Assembly (NCBI GenBank): GCA_005223375.1
Contig: RXOD01004214.1
Coordinates: 1-25,945, forward strand
DNA from: Amoebophrya sp. AT5.2
Lineage: Eukaryota; Sar; Dinophyceae; Syndiniales; Amoebophryaceae
Reading direction: 5' to 3'
Length of the DNA stretch: 25,945 bases
The notes beneath the pieces were generated by a model. It was not told where the DNA came from and ran no database searches. It worked only from the letters and a program-made list of their open reading frames with translations. The stretch's first letter is position 1; each line of letters opens with the position of its first letter. Positions 8,144-17,961 of this stretch are shown piece by piece. The translations under genes and the position numbers were made by a program.

Positions 8144-9310
8144 CTATAGTCTGCCGTCAGATCTTGATCCTCACCGAGGACTGGGCGGGGCATCATGAGT
8201 TCGTGGGCCCCCGACGAGCTATGTTGTAGTCTGTTAGTCCTCGAAACGACTTCTCGAGCAGGTGGCGCGGGCGGTAGTGTTCTGGTTCTCCTCCACCACC
8301 GGTCGTGGGAGATGAAGGGGCGGTGGAAGATTCAATAAGTCATAATCAGCGTTGAGCGAGGACTTTATTTATTTTCCGAGAAAGATATAAAAAAAGCGAA
8401 GACGAGAAGGCACTCGCGAAGCATTTCTCGAGAGGTGAAAATGCCCCGTATAAAGAAGTTTTTCTTTTTGTACTAAGGGCTACGATCGCTCCTATCAGGA
8501 CGATGACGCAGAAGTAGACTTGTCGGAAAGCTAACTTCATTCCAAGGCAAACAAAATCGAAAACGATAGCTAAGAAATCCGATTATCGACACTTCTGGAA
8601 GATGGGTTGACCAATGTCATTGAATCATGAGTACTTGAAATACAACAACACGCAATCCCAAGCGATTGGCATCGACCATCGCCTCACTTTTTTTTTGGGA
8701 TTTGAGCATGAGCCGACTCCAAAGCGACGGATGCTCTAGGGACTCTTCTTTGGTTGTAGCTAGTTGCGATGTTTTTACGTGGGATACCTAATAAAAGACA
8801 AGAAGGTGCCACTTGTCTGACTCCGCCGACCACCGTGCGGGCATCGCGGAATGCTGGCGCTTCCGCTTCGCCTACTTATATGTCGATGATGTTCATGGAT
8901 CTTCCGGTGCAGTGTAGTATTGCGAAGCTGCAGCCGCTATTGCTGCATCCATGTCTTTGTCAGATGTCACACACGTCTCGGTTGGCAGTTTCTCGTCCCT
9001 TCCGTTATCTTCGTGTACAGCGATATCGTGTCGATTTTTCAGAGCGGTTGCGGTGTGCGACCGATACCGAACTCAACGGAGTGTACTTAAGACTGGTGTG
9101 AAGCAGAAGTGAGGACTGCGCGCTCCTCATTTTTTCGCGATCGATGCGTGCGGACCGCTTCGCCGCGTAATGAGGAGCCAACGCGGACGGGCCGAAATAT
9201 CGACCGATGCGGCGGCTTGTGAAGACCGCTCGTAGCCTATCGTGCGGCGGCTCGTGAAGAGGACCCCACATGCACCATATTCGGTTTTGGGGGGCAGAAA
9301 AATAATCAAG
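8144..9310. other. Intergenic region between SET and SAPS genes
   Basis: No well-supported gene. A weak frame at 8772-9101 (+) has no family resemblance. A 10-bp inverted repeat pairs 9122-9131 with 9169-9178 (37-nt gap). A near-identical 18-bp direct repeat (GCGGCGGCTTGTGAAGA-like) occurs near 9210 and 9243. The 3' UTR of the SET gene and the promoter and 5' UTR of the SAPS gene must lie here. Confidence 0.5.
8346..8540 (-). CDS. Possible minus-strand small secreted or membrane peptide (weak)
   Basis: A 64-residue frame starts MKLAFRQVYFCVIVLIGAIV, which has the form of a signal peptide or single membrane helix, followed by a basic Ser/Phe-rich tail ending RKINKVLAQR. It would be the only gene on the minus strand, lies entirely between genes, and has no recognised homology. 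It may be a chance frame or the first exon of a small gene. Confidence 0.18.
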   Translation of the reverse strand: MKLAFRQVYFCVIVLIGAIVALSTKRKTSLYGAFSPLEKCFASAFSSSLFLYLSRKINKVLAQR

Positions 9311-11260
9311 ATGGTAACCGCGAACGGCGGCAACTTCTGGAGCACGTTTTACGACGAGGCTTCTTTCGTGGACAATATCGGGACAGAAACGCGAGTGGCC
9401 GACATCCTCGCCGAGGACTCACTCCTCCAGACCTTTCGCTCCGACGACTCTCCGGTGTTAACCGAGTGGCTGTGTATGCAACTGGGCCAGCGATTTGGTA
9501 ACGATGGACGAGATAAGTGCAAGTGGATGTGGAAAATGGAGGCTGTAGGTTTTAAAGAATTCTTCAGTTGTTGGTTCATCTCGGGGTGATCTCATTTCCG
9601 TTTGACCTTGACCATATGTCCTGGTATTGAAAGGGGCAGAAAACAAGCAACCAAGACCATAACGTCCGCGGTCGCCTCCCGAGTATGCGGATCATATGGT
9701 CTTGGGCGCTCTCGCTTGTTTTCTTGTAGTAATTGCTCCTACTGCTCGTGCTCCCCATCTGGGATCTCTGAAACCCCCCCAGACCCCTTTGGGCCCCAGA
9801 TACTTATTTCCAAGCCATGTTCAGACTCAGAGCGCCTCAGTGGCGGCACTCGCCATCGCTAAGGCAATCCGCTGGTCCCGCCACACAGTGCGAGGAGCGG
9901 AACGTGCGGGATTTGCTGCTGTACTTGGTGCGGGAGCCGAAACCGGACGCCACGCACGACGAAGCACACAAATTCCCATTCGTACCTACGTTGCATTTTT
10001 TTATAGTACTTATATATAACGTTAAACGAAAACGTGGTAACGGAACGAACAAGTATCGTATGTTTGTAATTGTATCTCGTCGTCGTTGAACTCGAAGACA
10101 ATTATCGATGTTTCACTTTCAGTCATGTTCACAAGCTACACTACAGCTGGTTTGCGAGTTGTTCAGCTGCGAGGTTCGGCCGCTGCTGGAGGCTGTCGCG
10201 AAAAACGAGTCCCTGCTCGAGTTGCTCTTTAGCTTCGTCCTCGAAGATGGTCAGAAGCGACCTCATCCCGCCGAGTCTGAGGACGATCCCGACGCGGAGA
10301 GCAGTTGTAACCCGGTGCTTGCTGGGTACTTCTCCCGGCTCGTCTGCCTCCTGCTGAATCACTTTCCGGGTGAGGTGGGGATCTACGTAACCGCGCGGTA
10401 TGACTCCCTCCTCCAAGCCTTTATCCAAACAATGGAATGTCGGAGCATTCTCGAGGTGTTCACAAGGATCATGACGTGCAGGTATCCGCGGAAATTGGAG
10501 ACTTTTCCGGGGGCGCGGTTTCTGGCCGACGTGCTGAAGGTGGCGGCTGGTGCTGCGCCCGGGGCGGCGGGGGAGGATCATGCGAGAAATAGTGACTCTA
10601 CTGGTGAACAAGCTGAAGCCGGGACCAAAACCGCCTCGGACCCAAGAACCTCGCACCGGATTCTGCAACAGGTCCCCTACCTGCACCGAGAGAGCTTCAA
10701 AGCGCTCATCGCTTTCACCTTTTTTTTCGAAGCTAAGGTGGAGACTGCTGAGCGCTCTCGTTCTGGCGTTGCGCTCCAGTCGCGTATAGGTGGTGGCCTG
10801 GAAGCAATGACGCTCCGCGCCCTCCAGGCTGTGGCGCTGCTTCGATTGTCGTTCATCTAGTCCGCTCCGCGTGCCCGTGCCTATAGGAGCCGTATTGGTA
10901 AAGAAGTCGCTCGGATATTGATGTACAGAGCCGATGATCGATATAACCAAACCATCGGAGCCTCACTCACTCACTCACTATTTCCTTTTCTAATTGGAAC
11001 TCGCGAACCCCGAGTGGAAGTGGTACCGGACGATCATCACCACGCGGGTTCGTTGAGCATCGAGTTCGTTGGTGACAACTTACCAGCTGGTCCGGTCCCC
11101 GCGCACCCTGAGCTTCAAAGCGCTCATCGCTTTCACCTTTTTTTTCGAAGCTAAGGTGGAGACTGCTGAGCGCTCTCGTTCTGGCGTGGTGCTGCTCGTG
11201 CTGGCACCAACAACAAGGTCGGGAACAGCCGTCACCTGCACCAGCCTCAGAATCGAATGA
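9311..11260 (+). CDS. SAPS-domain protein (PP6/Sit4 phosphatase regulatory subunit), short form
   Basis: Exons 9311-9544, 9889-9981, 10147-10737 and 11156-11260 join in phase 0 throughout and give about 340 residues. Family members (human PPP6R1-3, yeast SAP190) bind the PP6/Sit4 catalytic subunit and set its targets. Visible blocks: NFWSTFYDEASF near the start (family 'FW+f....s'), SLLQTFRSDDSPVLTEWL (family 'lLqEcK..N.kLidFL'), RDLLLYLVREP, HKFPF|LVCELFSCEV (family 'yP..acElltcdv', residue 110 on), ESLLELLFSFV, and NPVLAGYFSRLVCLLL (residues 164-179). The ATG at 9311 is chosen because the family begins with this FW segment. The protein is under half the usual length. The end is uncertain: without the last splice the frame runs on to a TAG at 10858-10860 with a different tail. 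A 78-bp duplication flanks that last intron. Confidence 0.75.
9638..9724. repeat. Imperfect inverted repeat inside SAPS intron 1
   Basis: AGAAAACAAGC (9638-9648) pairs with 9714-9724, and CCAAGACCATA (9651-9661) pairs with 9695-9705. The 22 bp are interrupted only by a short asymmetric internal loop. It sits in the middle of the proposed intron 9545-9888. Confidence 0.85.
10692..10769 (+). repeat. 78-bp direct repeat, copy 1 (SAPS exon 3)
   Basis: Identical to 11110-11187 at all 78 positions, including an 8-T run. It encodes SFKALIAFTFFFEAKVETAE... and contains AAG|GTG with the GT at 10738. Beyond the repeat the two copies are unrelated. Confidence 0.97.
11110..11187 (+). repeat. 78-bp direct repeat, copy 2 (SAPS last exon)
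   Basis: Second identical copy, offset 418 bp. Its AAG|GTG has the AG at 11154-11155. Splicing 10738 to 11155 removes exactly 418 bp and keeps the frame, changing only the C-terminal tail. Confidence 0.97.
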
Positions 11261-11698
11261 ATGAATGTTCCTCCTACATGCGTAGTGCTGCTGCAGCGAT
11301 CGCGATCGCGATCGCGATCCTCATCCTTTCTACCTGTTTGTCTTCACGATCACCAACTACAACTTCTCGATCTATACCTGATCAGCATCTCGTACTCGTT
11401 CTGCAGTTCATACGTGATTCCTAGCTCTTCGGGCCAAAAAACGGTCTCAGAAGACTCTTGCATTTGCAGGAGTTGGATTTTAATTTATTACTCTGACGTC
11501 ATTATCATTTCGATTTCAGGAGGAGAGTCACCTTCACCACGATTACGAGTAGGTCTACCTCTACGCCTCACCCAGACCCACATCATCCTCTCTCTTTGTA
11601 GTCACGCTCACGACCACCGATCGATATTAAACATACACGACTTGGTCTTGGACTTGCATAGACGAGATTCACTCATTTATACTTGAAGATCGTTGAGA
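11261..11698. other. Intergenic region and 5' UTR of RPAP1
   Basis: No gene supported. It contains a short six-base repeat at 11296-11319 and pyrimidine-rich stretches. Confidence 0.5.
11296..11319. repeat. GCGATC hexanucleotide repeat, four units
   Basis: GCGATC repeats four times without error. The unit is partly self-complementary, so the tract can fold on itself. No function is suggested. Confidence 0.85.
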
Positions 11699-14600
11699 AT
11701 GGAGCAGCATAACGAGCACGACGAGGACCCGGATCTGGCTGCGCAGCGCGAGTTCTTCCGCGCTCAGCAGGCCAATCAAAAATTTTTTGATTTTGATTTG
11801 CTGCGTGGTGCTGCGCGCGTTGTCCGCTGTGCGCCGGCGCCGAGCAGCATTCAACACGATTCGGCAGCGCAAGAAATAGGTACACGAGGAACTGCCGGCG
11901 CAGCGGTGGTCGACCGACTCCTGGATCTGGAGCAAGCACCTGAACAAAGAACAGCCGTGGACGTCAAAGATGACCAACAAGAGGACGCAGTAGAAGAGCT
12001 GCAGACGCAGAGGCAGAGCATGCCCATCCGCGAGCGGCGCATCCAGTGGGAGCGTGCGCGAAATCCGGAACTGGTGCGCCTACAGGAACAGGAGGGCGAG
12101 CTACAACAGAGAAAACAACAAGCGCCTGTCGAGCAGCACCACACGCCCCTCGACCCGGGCCACTTCGCTGTCGCTGGCGCTGCCGACGAAAGCCGGCTGC
12201 CGCTGGCAGTGGTGCCGGCGTTGGCGAGCACGAAAACGGCGAAAAGAGTGCAGTTCCAGCACGAAGAAGCCCCCCGCCAAAGCGAAAACTCGGAGATCGA
12301 TATAGACGCGGAGTTTGCGCAGATTGACGACGACCCAAATCTCGACTGGTTTGAGAAGGACGAGAAGAAAGCAAACATCCTGAAGGCCAGGGAGCTGCGC
12401 GAGCGGAGTTCTTGTCGTGGTGGTGCGGCGACGGCGAAGGTAGCGGCCCCTGCTGCTAATCCTAATGCCGGACTTCCGAAGCAGACATCCCATTTTTTGG
12501 CAGACATCGTAGAGCGAGAGGTGGAAGAGCCTTGCTTACCCGACGTTGCAGAGGCTTTAGAGCGCGACGAGGACGTTCACGGTCAACATTTGCGTTTCGG
12601 GGTCAATCAAGCCTCATCAGCCTCCAACACCAACACCAACCTCCCGTGCCCCCCGCAGCCGAAACTGAAGAAGCAGAGCCTCTTCGCCCAAATGAAGTTG
12701 AAGGACCTGCGAGAGCAACAAGGCACGAGTGCGCTAGATGCCGATGCCTTTCCTCCTTCCGTTTCAAATGTTGTAAATGAGTGTGCTCCGTGTCCGTCTG
12801 CTTCCTCAACAACTTCACCCGGCGCAGCTTTCTCAGGAAACGCCGACGCCGGCGCGGGTGGTTTTGGCGGGGCCGGGGAAGTAGACCAGGATGAAGCGGA
12901 GGACATGGAGCGGATTTCGGGCATTGCGGACCGGCAGCTTTCCGAGTTGTCGCATACTGAGATCCTCGGGTATCTTTCCGAAATTCACTCCACGTTCACC
13001 CCCGAGCAAATCCAGTGTCTCAAACAGCGTGGCGCTGGGAAAAAAGTAGATGGAGGCTTACGGCACAGTGACAATCGCAATGTCAAGAGCAACAGCAACG
13101 GGATGAACAATCGAGGGGGGTCAACAACAGCTTCCCAGAAGCAGAAGCGAAGCCTGTTTCGCGCCGCGGTGGAAGAGAACAAACTCAAGCACAAGAAGTG
13201 GGGCCGCGAGATGAGGGAGTCCATGAACCAGCAGTCCGGAGGACAAGGAAACCAGCAGTCCACCTCCACACAAGCACAAGCAGAAGCCTCGGACTCCGAC
13301 TCCTCCTCCGACGACGACGAGTCGCTGCCCGACCTGCAGGAAGAGAGCGATCGGAAGAACGATGCGCTGATGAAGCTCCACCTCTCCCCCTACGAACTGC
13401 GGAAGTTGGAGTGGACGGAGCCCGTCCTGTTGCCGGAAGAACAGGGAGAACAAGAAGAAGAGGAAGATCCTGTCGAGCGTGCCTTTCGACGTGCCGCCGG
13501 CGGTGTTGCAACGAATAGAAACGGCACGACTCCGATCGACCCATCAGACAACCCTCTCGTGCTCGACTCTCTCCGCTTCGATTTGGGCGGCCGGCTGCTG
13601 GCGAAGAACCACCGCGAATTAGGGTCCCCCACCCTGTACCACCATGGCCAAGAACCGGAGCGCGCCGGGTACACTTTCAAAGAGCTGTTTTACCTCGCCC
13701 AGTCCCACCACAAGGCCCAAAAAACCCTCGCGTTGACTACGCTGCAAGCGATTCTGGGCAAAATTTGGCTCACGGACGGCTTCGGTTATTGTGGGGGGGC
13801 GGGGTTGTTTTTCGACCAGCTGCGGGGGGTGGTGGACCTAGTGTTGCCGCACTTGGCGGACAGCGACGCGAACGTGCGGTGGGCGGCGCTGGGAGTGCTC
13901 GAGGAAATGGTGTGCGGAGGTTGGGACCGGACCGGGAAGACAGAGGAACAGCAAGAAGAAGAAGATCAAGAAGAAGATCAAGAAGAACATGAAAGTGAAA
14001 CCCCCTCCAGGATGAAAGGGAAGAAGTACCGCAAAACATTTTACGCCGACCCGCGGTACTCGACTTTCCTGGAGGTGTGCGAGGAGGTCTTCGAACTGCC
14101 GGCAATTCCCGGGTCCGCGGTGTTTCACTCTGTTGGAGAGAACAAGAATGGGGGGGTTTTCGATTCGCTTCTCGAGCGCCAAAAGTACGTGAGCAGCCAC
14201 GTCGTGCGGCAATCCAAGAAGGGCTCGCTGCTTGAATCTACTTCGGGAGAAGTGTGGTCGGGGGACCAGCAGAAACCCAGACCGAAAAGACAGAGGACGA
14301 GCACGCCGTATTTAGACGCGGTGAAGATTCTGGTCTGCCTCCGGGACATGGCGTTGCGCGTGATGGTCGGGAAAAATGTAAACGATCGGTGGAACAAAAC
14401 GAGTTCCATCCCGGAGCAGCTGCTGGTTCTGAAAATCGCGACTGGGTTGATGCCCCATCTGATGGTGGACGACACACTCGTAAACGCTGCGCTTGGCCCT
14501 ATCGGACGGGATGGGGAACCGCTCGAGGAAGCGCCCGCTGGAGCAGAACAGAACATCGACGAAAAGCCGCAGTCCACCAGCCTGCAGATGCTGGCTCACG

Positions 14601-16483
14601 TCGCGTCGCTGTCGCGCGTGTACGGCTGGGTCGAGCAAGCGGGTTTTGGCCGCGGGGGAGGCGGACGGGCAGCGTCATCTGATGTTGAAATTGAAGAGAG
14701 CGCGCAGCTCCGCGCAGCCGTTTTGCGGTTGGTCCGCGTTAGCTCGCAGGTCGGCGGGGGGCTCGTGTCCAAATTCTGGCTCGAACTGTACCCCGACGGA
14801 GAGGTGCAAGCCGCCGCGCGCGCCGCGGTGGCAAGTGGATTTTTGGCTTCGCGACCAAGTAGTAAAAGCTCCCTCCTCGCCGGCATCGAGGGCCTGAGGC
14901 TGTGGACGCTGTGGGTACGCCAGAACTTGGGTACGACAGAAGAACCGATGGGCCGAGGAGGATTTGGGTACGTGGACGAGGATTTGAGCGTCTTCCTCCC
15001 GCAGCTATGCGCGCAGATGATCTCGTTATCTGCGGATCCGCTGTTTTCACCGGAAGAACAACTTCTACGCACGGCGGCACGCGCGCTTTTCTTCCGGTTC
15101 TGCAAAGAACTGGTAGTCCGGGTGAAGAGCAACACGTACACGAACACGAAGCATGTGCATGATCTGAAGGACAGAGGAACCATCTTCATGCTTGCGCCGC
15201 CGGAAGTGGTGCTCGAAGGCGTCCTGCTGCGCGACGGAAAATTCCACGCCGGGTTCTTTGAGACGATGTTCATGTCGACGGAAACGGGTATTCTTTGCGG
15301 GGGAAGTTCATTTTTGGAGGATGAACAAAGAGACTTGGACGCCGCCTTCTTTTTAACCAAGCTGCGGAATGCCTGTTTCCGCGATGAGAAGGAGCAAACG
15401 GAACAAACGACTGCAAACGGAAACGAAAATAAGTACTTCCGGCTTTCGAACGTGATCCGCGGCGAAGACATGCCGATGTTGCACTTCCCGTTGTGGAGCG
15501 GAGAGGTGGGGAGAACGGTTCAGGAGCAGCTCCACGCGGCGGGGGCCTGGACTCCAGCAGGTCGTGCAGACGGAAACGACGAGCTGACCGTGGCGGAGTG
15601 CTCCGAGCGGTGGGGGCGATTGCTTGTTTTTAGCCAAGAACAGGCTCACGACCCCTGGCAGTGGCTGTTGCGCGCCGCGCACCTGCTGCCCGCCCACTAC
15701 CTGCCGCAGCTATTCTTGACGCAGCAAGGGAAACTACTACGGGGGGGAGCCGGTATCAAGTTCCACCACCTTTCTCTCGACGAAGTCAGGTGCCGACCGC
15801 AGAAATCTAGCACTTCTTCCGCGGGTAGTACGGGTAGCCATGAAATTGCGTACGAGATCTTGGCCCGCTGCGAGGACGCATCGACCGCGCGGGACTTATT
15901 GCACGCACTTGTGGCGGCAGAGGAAACGATAACGAAAGAAACCGCTGGCACATTCGAGAGCACCCAAAAATCGAAACAACCATTCCAACTCGTTTGCCTC
16001 CTCATGTGCCTCTGCCGTCACTTCGCAGCCGGCACCGACGAGAACAAACCGGTGGAAAAAAAGGATTCGAAGCAGCGGATGACTGCGCCGTCGCTCCACG
16101 ACCTGCTTCTCCAAGCCTTGCGAAAGCTCCTGCTCGTCTCCGACGTCGGAGAAGATGAAGGCAGCAGTTCCTGTTACTCCGAAGATACCTGCGAGGATCT
16201 CCCCCAGCACGAGATTTTTCCTTTGCTGGTCGACGACCTGTGTGCTTTGTATTTGGCCTACGGCGACTTTCTGCCCGCAGTTGGATTCGTGCTCGGCTGG
16301 GTGAAAAATAAGGTGCTAGCGCAAAGTCCTGTTGGGCAGGCAGACGCGGTGCGTGGAAAGATGGAAGAGAATGGCGTTTTGGAACTGTTGGCACGAAGGA
16401 GGGAGGCAGCGGGTGGAGGAGAGATGGCGAATGACCGCGAACCGGAGCTGCAGACGCTCGCGCCACTGGCCAGAAGCATTTGA
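11699..16483 (+). CDS. RPAP1: RPAP1 homologue (RNA polymerase II-associated protein 1)
   Basis: A single 1594-residue open frame. The start is the ATG at 11699 (A at -3, G at +4). RPAP1 works in cytoplasmic assembly and nuclear import of RNA polymerase II. The N-terminal third is low complexity and acidic/Gln-rich, with FAQMKLKDLREQ near residue 329. An RPAP1 N-terminal-like segment follows at about 410-445 (QLSELSHTEILGYLSEIHST ... FTPEQIQCLKQRG, like the family's 'ei...e...l...L.p..v.fL+'). The most diagnostic block is the RPAP1 C-domain at about 620-690: LRFDLGGRLL, then LYHHGQEPERAGYTFKELFY with the double His typical of the family, then KTLALTTLQAILGKI. The rest is helical repeat-like, as in the metazoan and plant proteins. 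Human RPAP1 is about 1400 residues, so the length fits. I see no introns, unlike its neighbours. Confidence 0.92.
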   Translation: MEQHNEHDEDPDLAAQREFFRAQQANQKFFDFDLLRGAARVVRCAPAPSSIQHDSAAQEIGTRGTAGAAVVDRLLDLEQAPEQRTAVDVKDDQQEDAVEELQTQRQSMPIRERRIQWERARNPELVRLQEQEGELQQRKQQAPVEQHHTPLDPGHFAVAGAADESRLPLAVVPALASTKTAKRVQFQHEEAPRQSENSEIDIDAEFAQIDDDPNLDWFEKDEKKANILKARELRERSSCRGGAATAKVAAPAANPNAGLPKQTSHFLADIVEREVEEPCLPDVAEALERDEDVHGQHLRFGVNQASSASNTNTNLPCPPQPKLKKQSLFAQMKLKDLREQQGTSALDADAFPPSVSNVVNECAPCPSASSTTSPGAAFSGNADAGAGGFGGAGEVDQDEAEDMERISGIADRQLSELSHTEILGYLSEIHSTFTPEQIQCLKQRGAGKKVDGGLRHSDNRNVKSNSNGMNNRGGSTTASQKQKRSLFRAAVEENKLKHKKWGREMRESMNQQSGGQGNQQSTSTQAQAEASDSDSSSDDDESLPDLQEESDRKNDALMKLHLSPYELRKLEWTEPVLLPEEQGEQEEEEDPVERAFRRAAGGVATNRNGTTPIDPSDNPLVLDSLRFDLGGRLLAKNHRELGSPTLYHHGQEPERAGYTFKELFYLAQSHHKAQKTLALTTLQAILGKIWLTDGFGYCGGAGLFFDQLRGVVDLVLPHLADSDANVRWAALGVLEEMVCGGWDRTGKTEEQQEEEDQEEDQEEHESETPSRMKGKKYRKTFYADPRYSTFLEVCEEVFELPAIPGSAVFHSVGENKNGGVFDSLLERQKYVSSHVVRQSKKGSLLESTSGEVWSGDQQKPRPKRQRTSTPYLDAVKILVCLRDMALRVMVGKNVNDRWNKTSSIPEQLLVLKIATGLMPHLMVDDTLVNAALGPIGRDGEPLEEAPAGAEQNIDEKPQSTSLQMLAHVASLSRVYGWVEQAGFGRGGGGRAASSDVEIEESAQLRAAVLRLVRVSSQVGGGLVSKFWLELYPDGEVQAAARAAVASGFLASRPSSKSSLLAGIEGLRLWTLWVRQNLGTTEEPMGRGGFGYVDEDLSVFLPQLCAQMISLSADPLFSPEEQLLRTAARALFFRFCKELVVRVKSNTYTNTKHVHDLKDRGTIFMLAPPEVVLEGVLLRDGKFHAGFFETMFMSTETGILCGGSSFLEDEQRDLDAAFFLTKLRNACFRDEKEQTEQTTANGNENKYFRLSNVIRGEDMPMLHFPLWSGEVGRTVQEQLHAAGAWTPAGRADGNDELTVAECSERWGRLLVFSQEQAHDPWQWLLRAAHLLPAHYLPQLFLTQQGKLLRGGAGIKFHHLSLDEVRCRPQKSSTSSAGSTGSHEIAYEILARCEDASTARDLLHALVAAEETITKETAGTFESTQKSKQPFQLVCLLMCLCRHFAAGTDENKPVEKKDSKQRMTAPSLHDLLLQALRKLLLVSDVGEDEGSSSCYSEDTCEDLPQHEIFPLLVDDLCALYLAYGDFLPAVGFVLGWVKNKVLAQSPVGQADAVRGKMEENGVLELLARRREAAGGGEMANDREPELQTLAPLARSI

Positions 16484-17961
16484 CGAGGGGACTACAAATT
16501 CAAATTCGTGACTTGCGAGAGAATCGAAATTCGGACTCGCCGAATCTGCTGGATGAAGAATCGGCCCACGACCGCTATGACTATGTTGTAGCCATAGTCG
16601 GAGCCAGAAAGTGAAAGTGGCACTTCTGCGAGAAAAAGAACGCGCAGAAATCATCTGAGCTTCAACGCCAACAGTTTCGGTCGATGATGTGCTGCTTCCT
16701 GCGATCATATTTTCCAGTCTTACTTGGAGGTGGTGACTGCGTAGGTTGAGTTGTGACAAGGACAACTGCAAATTAAGTCCAAGACGGTTGAAAGTGGTCC
16801 CAGTCGGTGTTGGTTGTGCTTCTGGCTTCCCTTTTCGGTATAATCGTGCTTGTGCAAGAATAAAATCAGGTACAGGTTCAGAAGTTCTCGTGGTTCTTGC
16901 TCTTGCTGGTGTCACGGATTGCCTCTCAGGATCTGTTGAACGACGTGTGCAGCGGGCAGCTCAGAAGATTACGGTCCTTTTTTCGTCCGCGAGGTTGATA
17001 AGCGCGGGGAGGAACATCAGTGATCGTGCATGCCAATGTTCTTGAGCCCGTTTTTTTCACCCCGCAACGCCAGGCTTCCCGAGCCCTCTGCCGGACTGGG
17101 GTCTTCTTCTTCGACGGGTGAATTTGAATAAAAACAGTATGTAATGAATGAAAGAGTATCATCAAGTATCTAATGACCACTGACTAGTATGCGTGCCTCA
17201 GAAACTGAATTTGTTAAATGGGTATCAAATATCTATAGCTAAGTATAAAATATGACCACTAGTAGTATGACAATGAATGTGATTCTGATTCAATCGTGAA
17301 GTACTTGATCGCACTACGAGCATTACGCACGACTATCCAGAACTCAACCATAGAACTCAACTATACCTGTTTACATTCCAATTTCATTCAATGGATTGTC
17401 CGTGTTGCTGATTATTTTTACCACTTGTCCAGAGTGGCAGAGTCGAAAGCTTCCTCTTCACTAAAGAATTTCGAGCTATGGAATCCGCATCACAAGGCCC
17501 CACGAGCTTCAACTTTAGGTACAGCTTTTTTTTGGATCATAGGGATAAATTCGGGAATTTGTGATTCGCACTCTTCGTGCCCGCATCTGCATCGGCCATC
17601 GGGGGGTTGTATCTGTAGTCTAAAAGTAGCTGTAATATCGTCATCGAAGATTGATGCGGTGGGGCTGAAGAGTTTTTGACGTTTTGTCTTGTCCTTGTCT
17701 GTGCACCAGCACCACGTAGCACGCAGAAGTGTATACTTAGTTCTATACCCTATTTCCGTACGATCGACAGTACGTACCTCACTCAAGCTCAACTTCGAGT
17801 TCGAACGCGAGCTTTATCCGTTATATCATTCTTCACCACAAGCACAACATTGCGCATGCACATACGAATACGAATTTACCTAACTTGATTTGTTCTAGAC
17901 CTGCAACGCATTTCCATTTGTGTTTGCACGTCGATACCAAAACTAGCCCATCGGCGGCGCG
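16484..17961. other. Long intergenic region, no supported gene
   Basis: About 1.5 kb without a convincing gene. Part of it (about 17100-17300) is AT-rich and holds an imperfect direct repeat based on ATGACCACT...AGTAGTATG (near 17173 and 17251). A frame at 17299-17679 (+) is open but resembles nothing known to me. It contains the 3' flank of RPAP1 and the promoter of the kinase gene. Confidence 0.45.

Noticed and set aside
10141..10950. Minus-strand open frame of 269 codons
   Set aside because: It overlaps the SAPS exons, which show family motifs on the + strand, and its own translation resembles nothing.
5017..11187. Duplications as assembly artefacts
   Set aside because: An artefact could explain the identical 78-bp and 59-bp copies alone. 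It cannot explain the 125-nt pair at 20/41 residues or the diverged C-terminal pair. The identical ones still deserve a long-read check.
14596..15471. Minus-strand open frame of 291 codons
   Set aside because: It is a shadow of RPAP1 coding sequence in a GC-biased frame, rich in Ser, Arg and Pro.
16316..16915. Minus-strand open frame of 199 codons reaching beyond RPAP1
   Set aside because: A third of it overlaps RPAP1, and the remainder has no protein-like motifs. It would be the only sizeable minus-strand gene.
17299..17679. Plus-strand frame of 127 codons before the kinase gene
   Set aside because: It has no recognisable motif and lies in AT-rich intergenic DNA. Kept only as part of the intergenic description.
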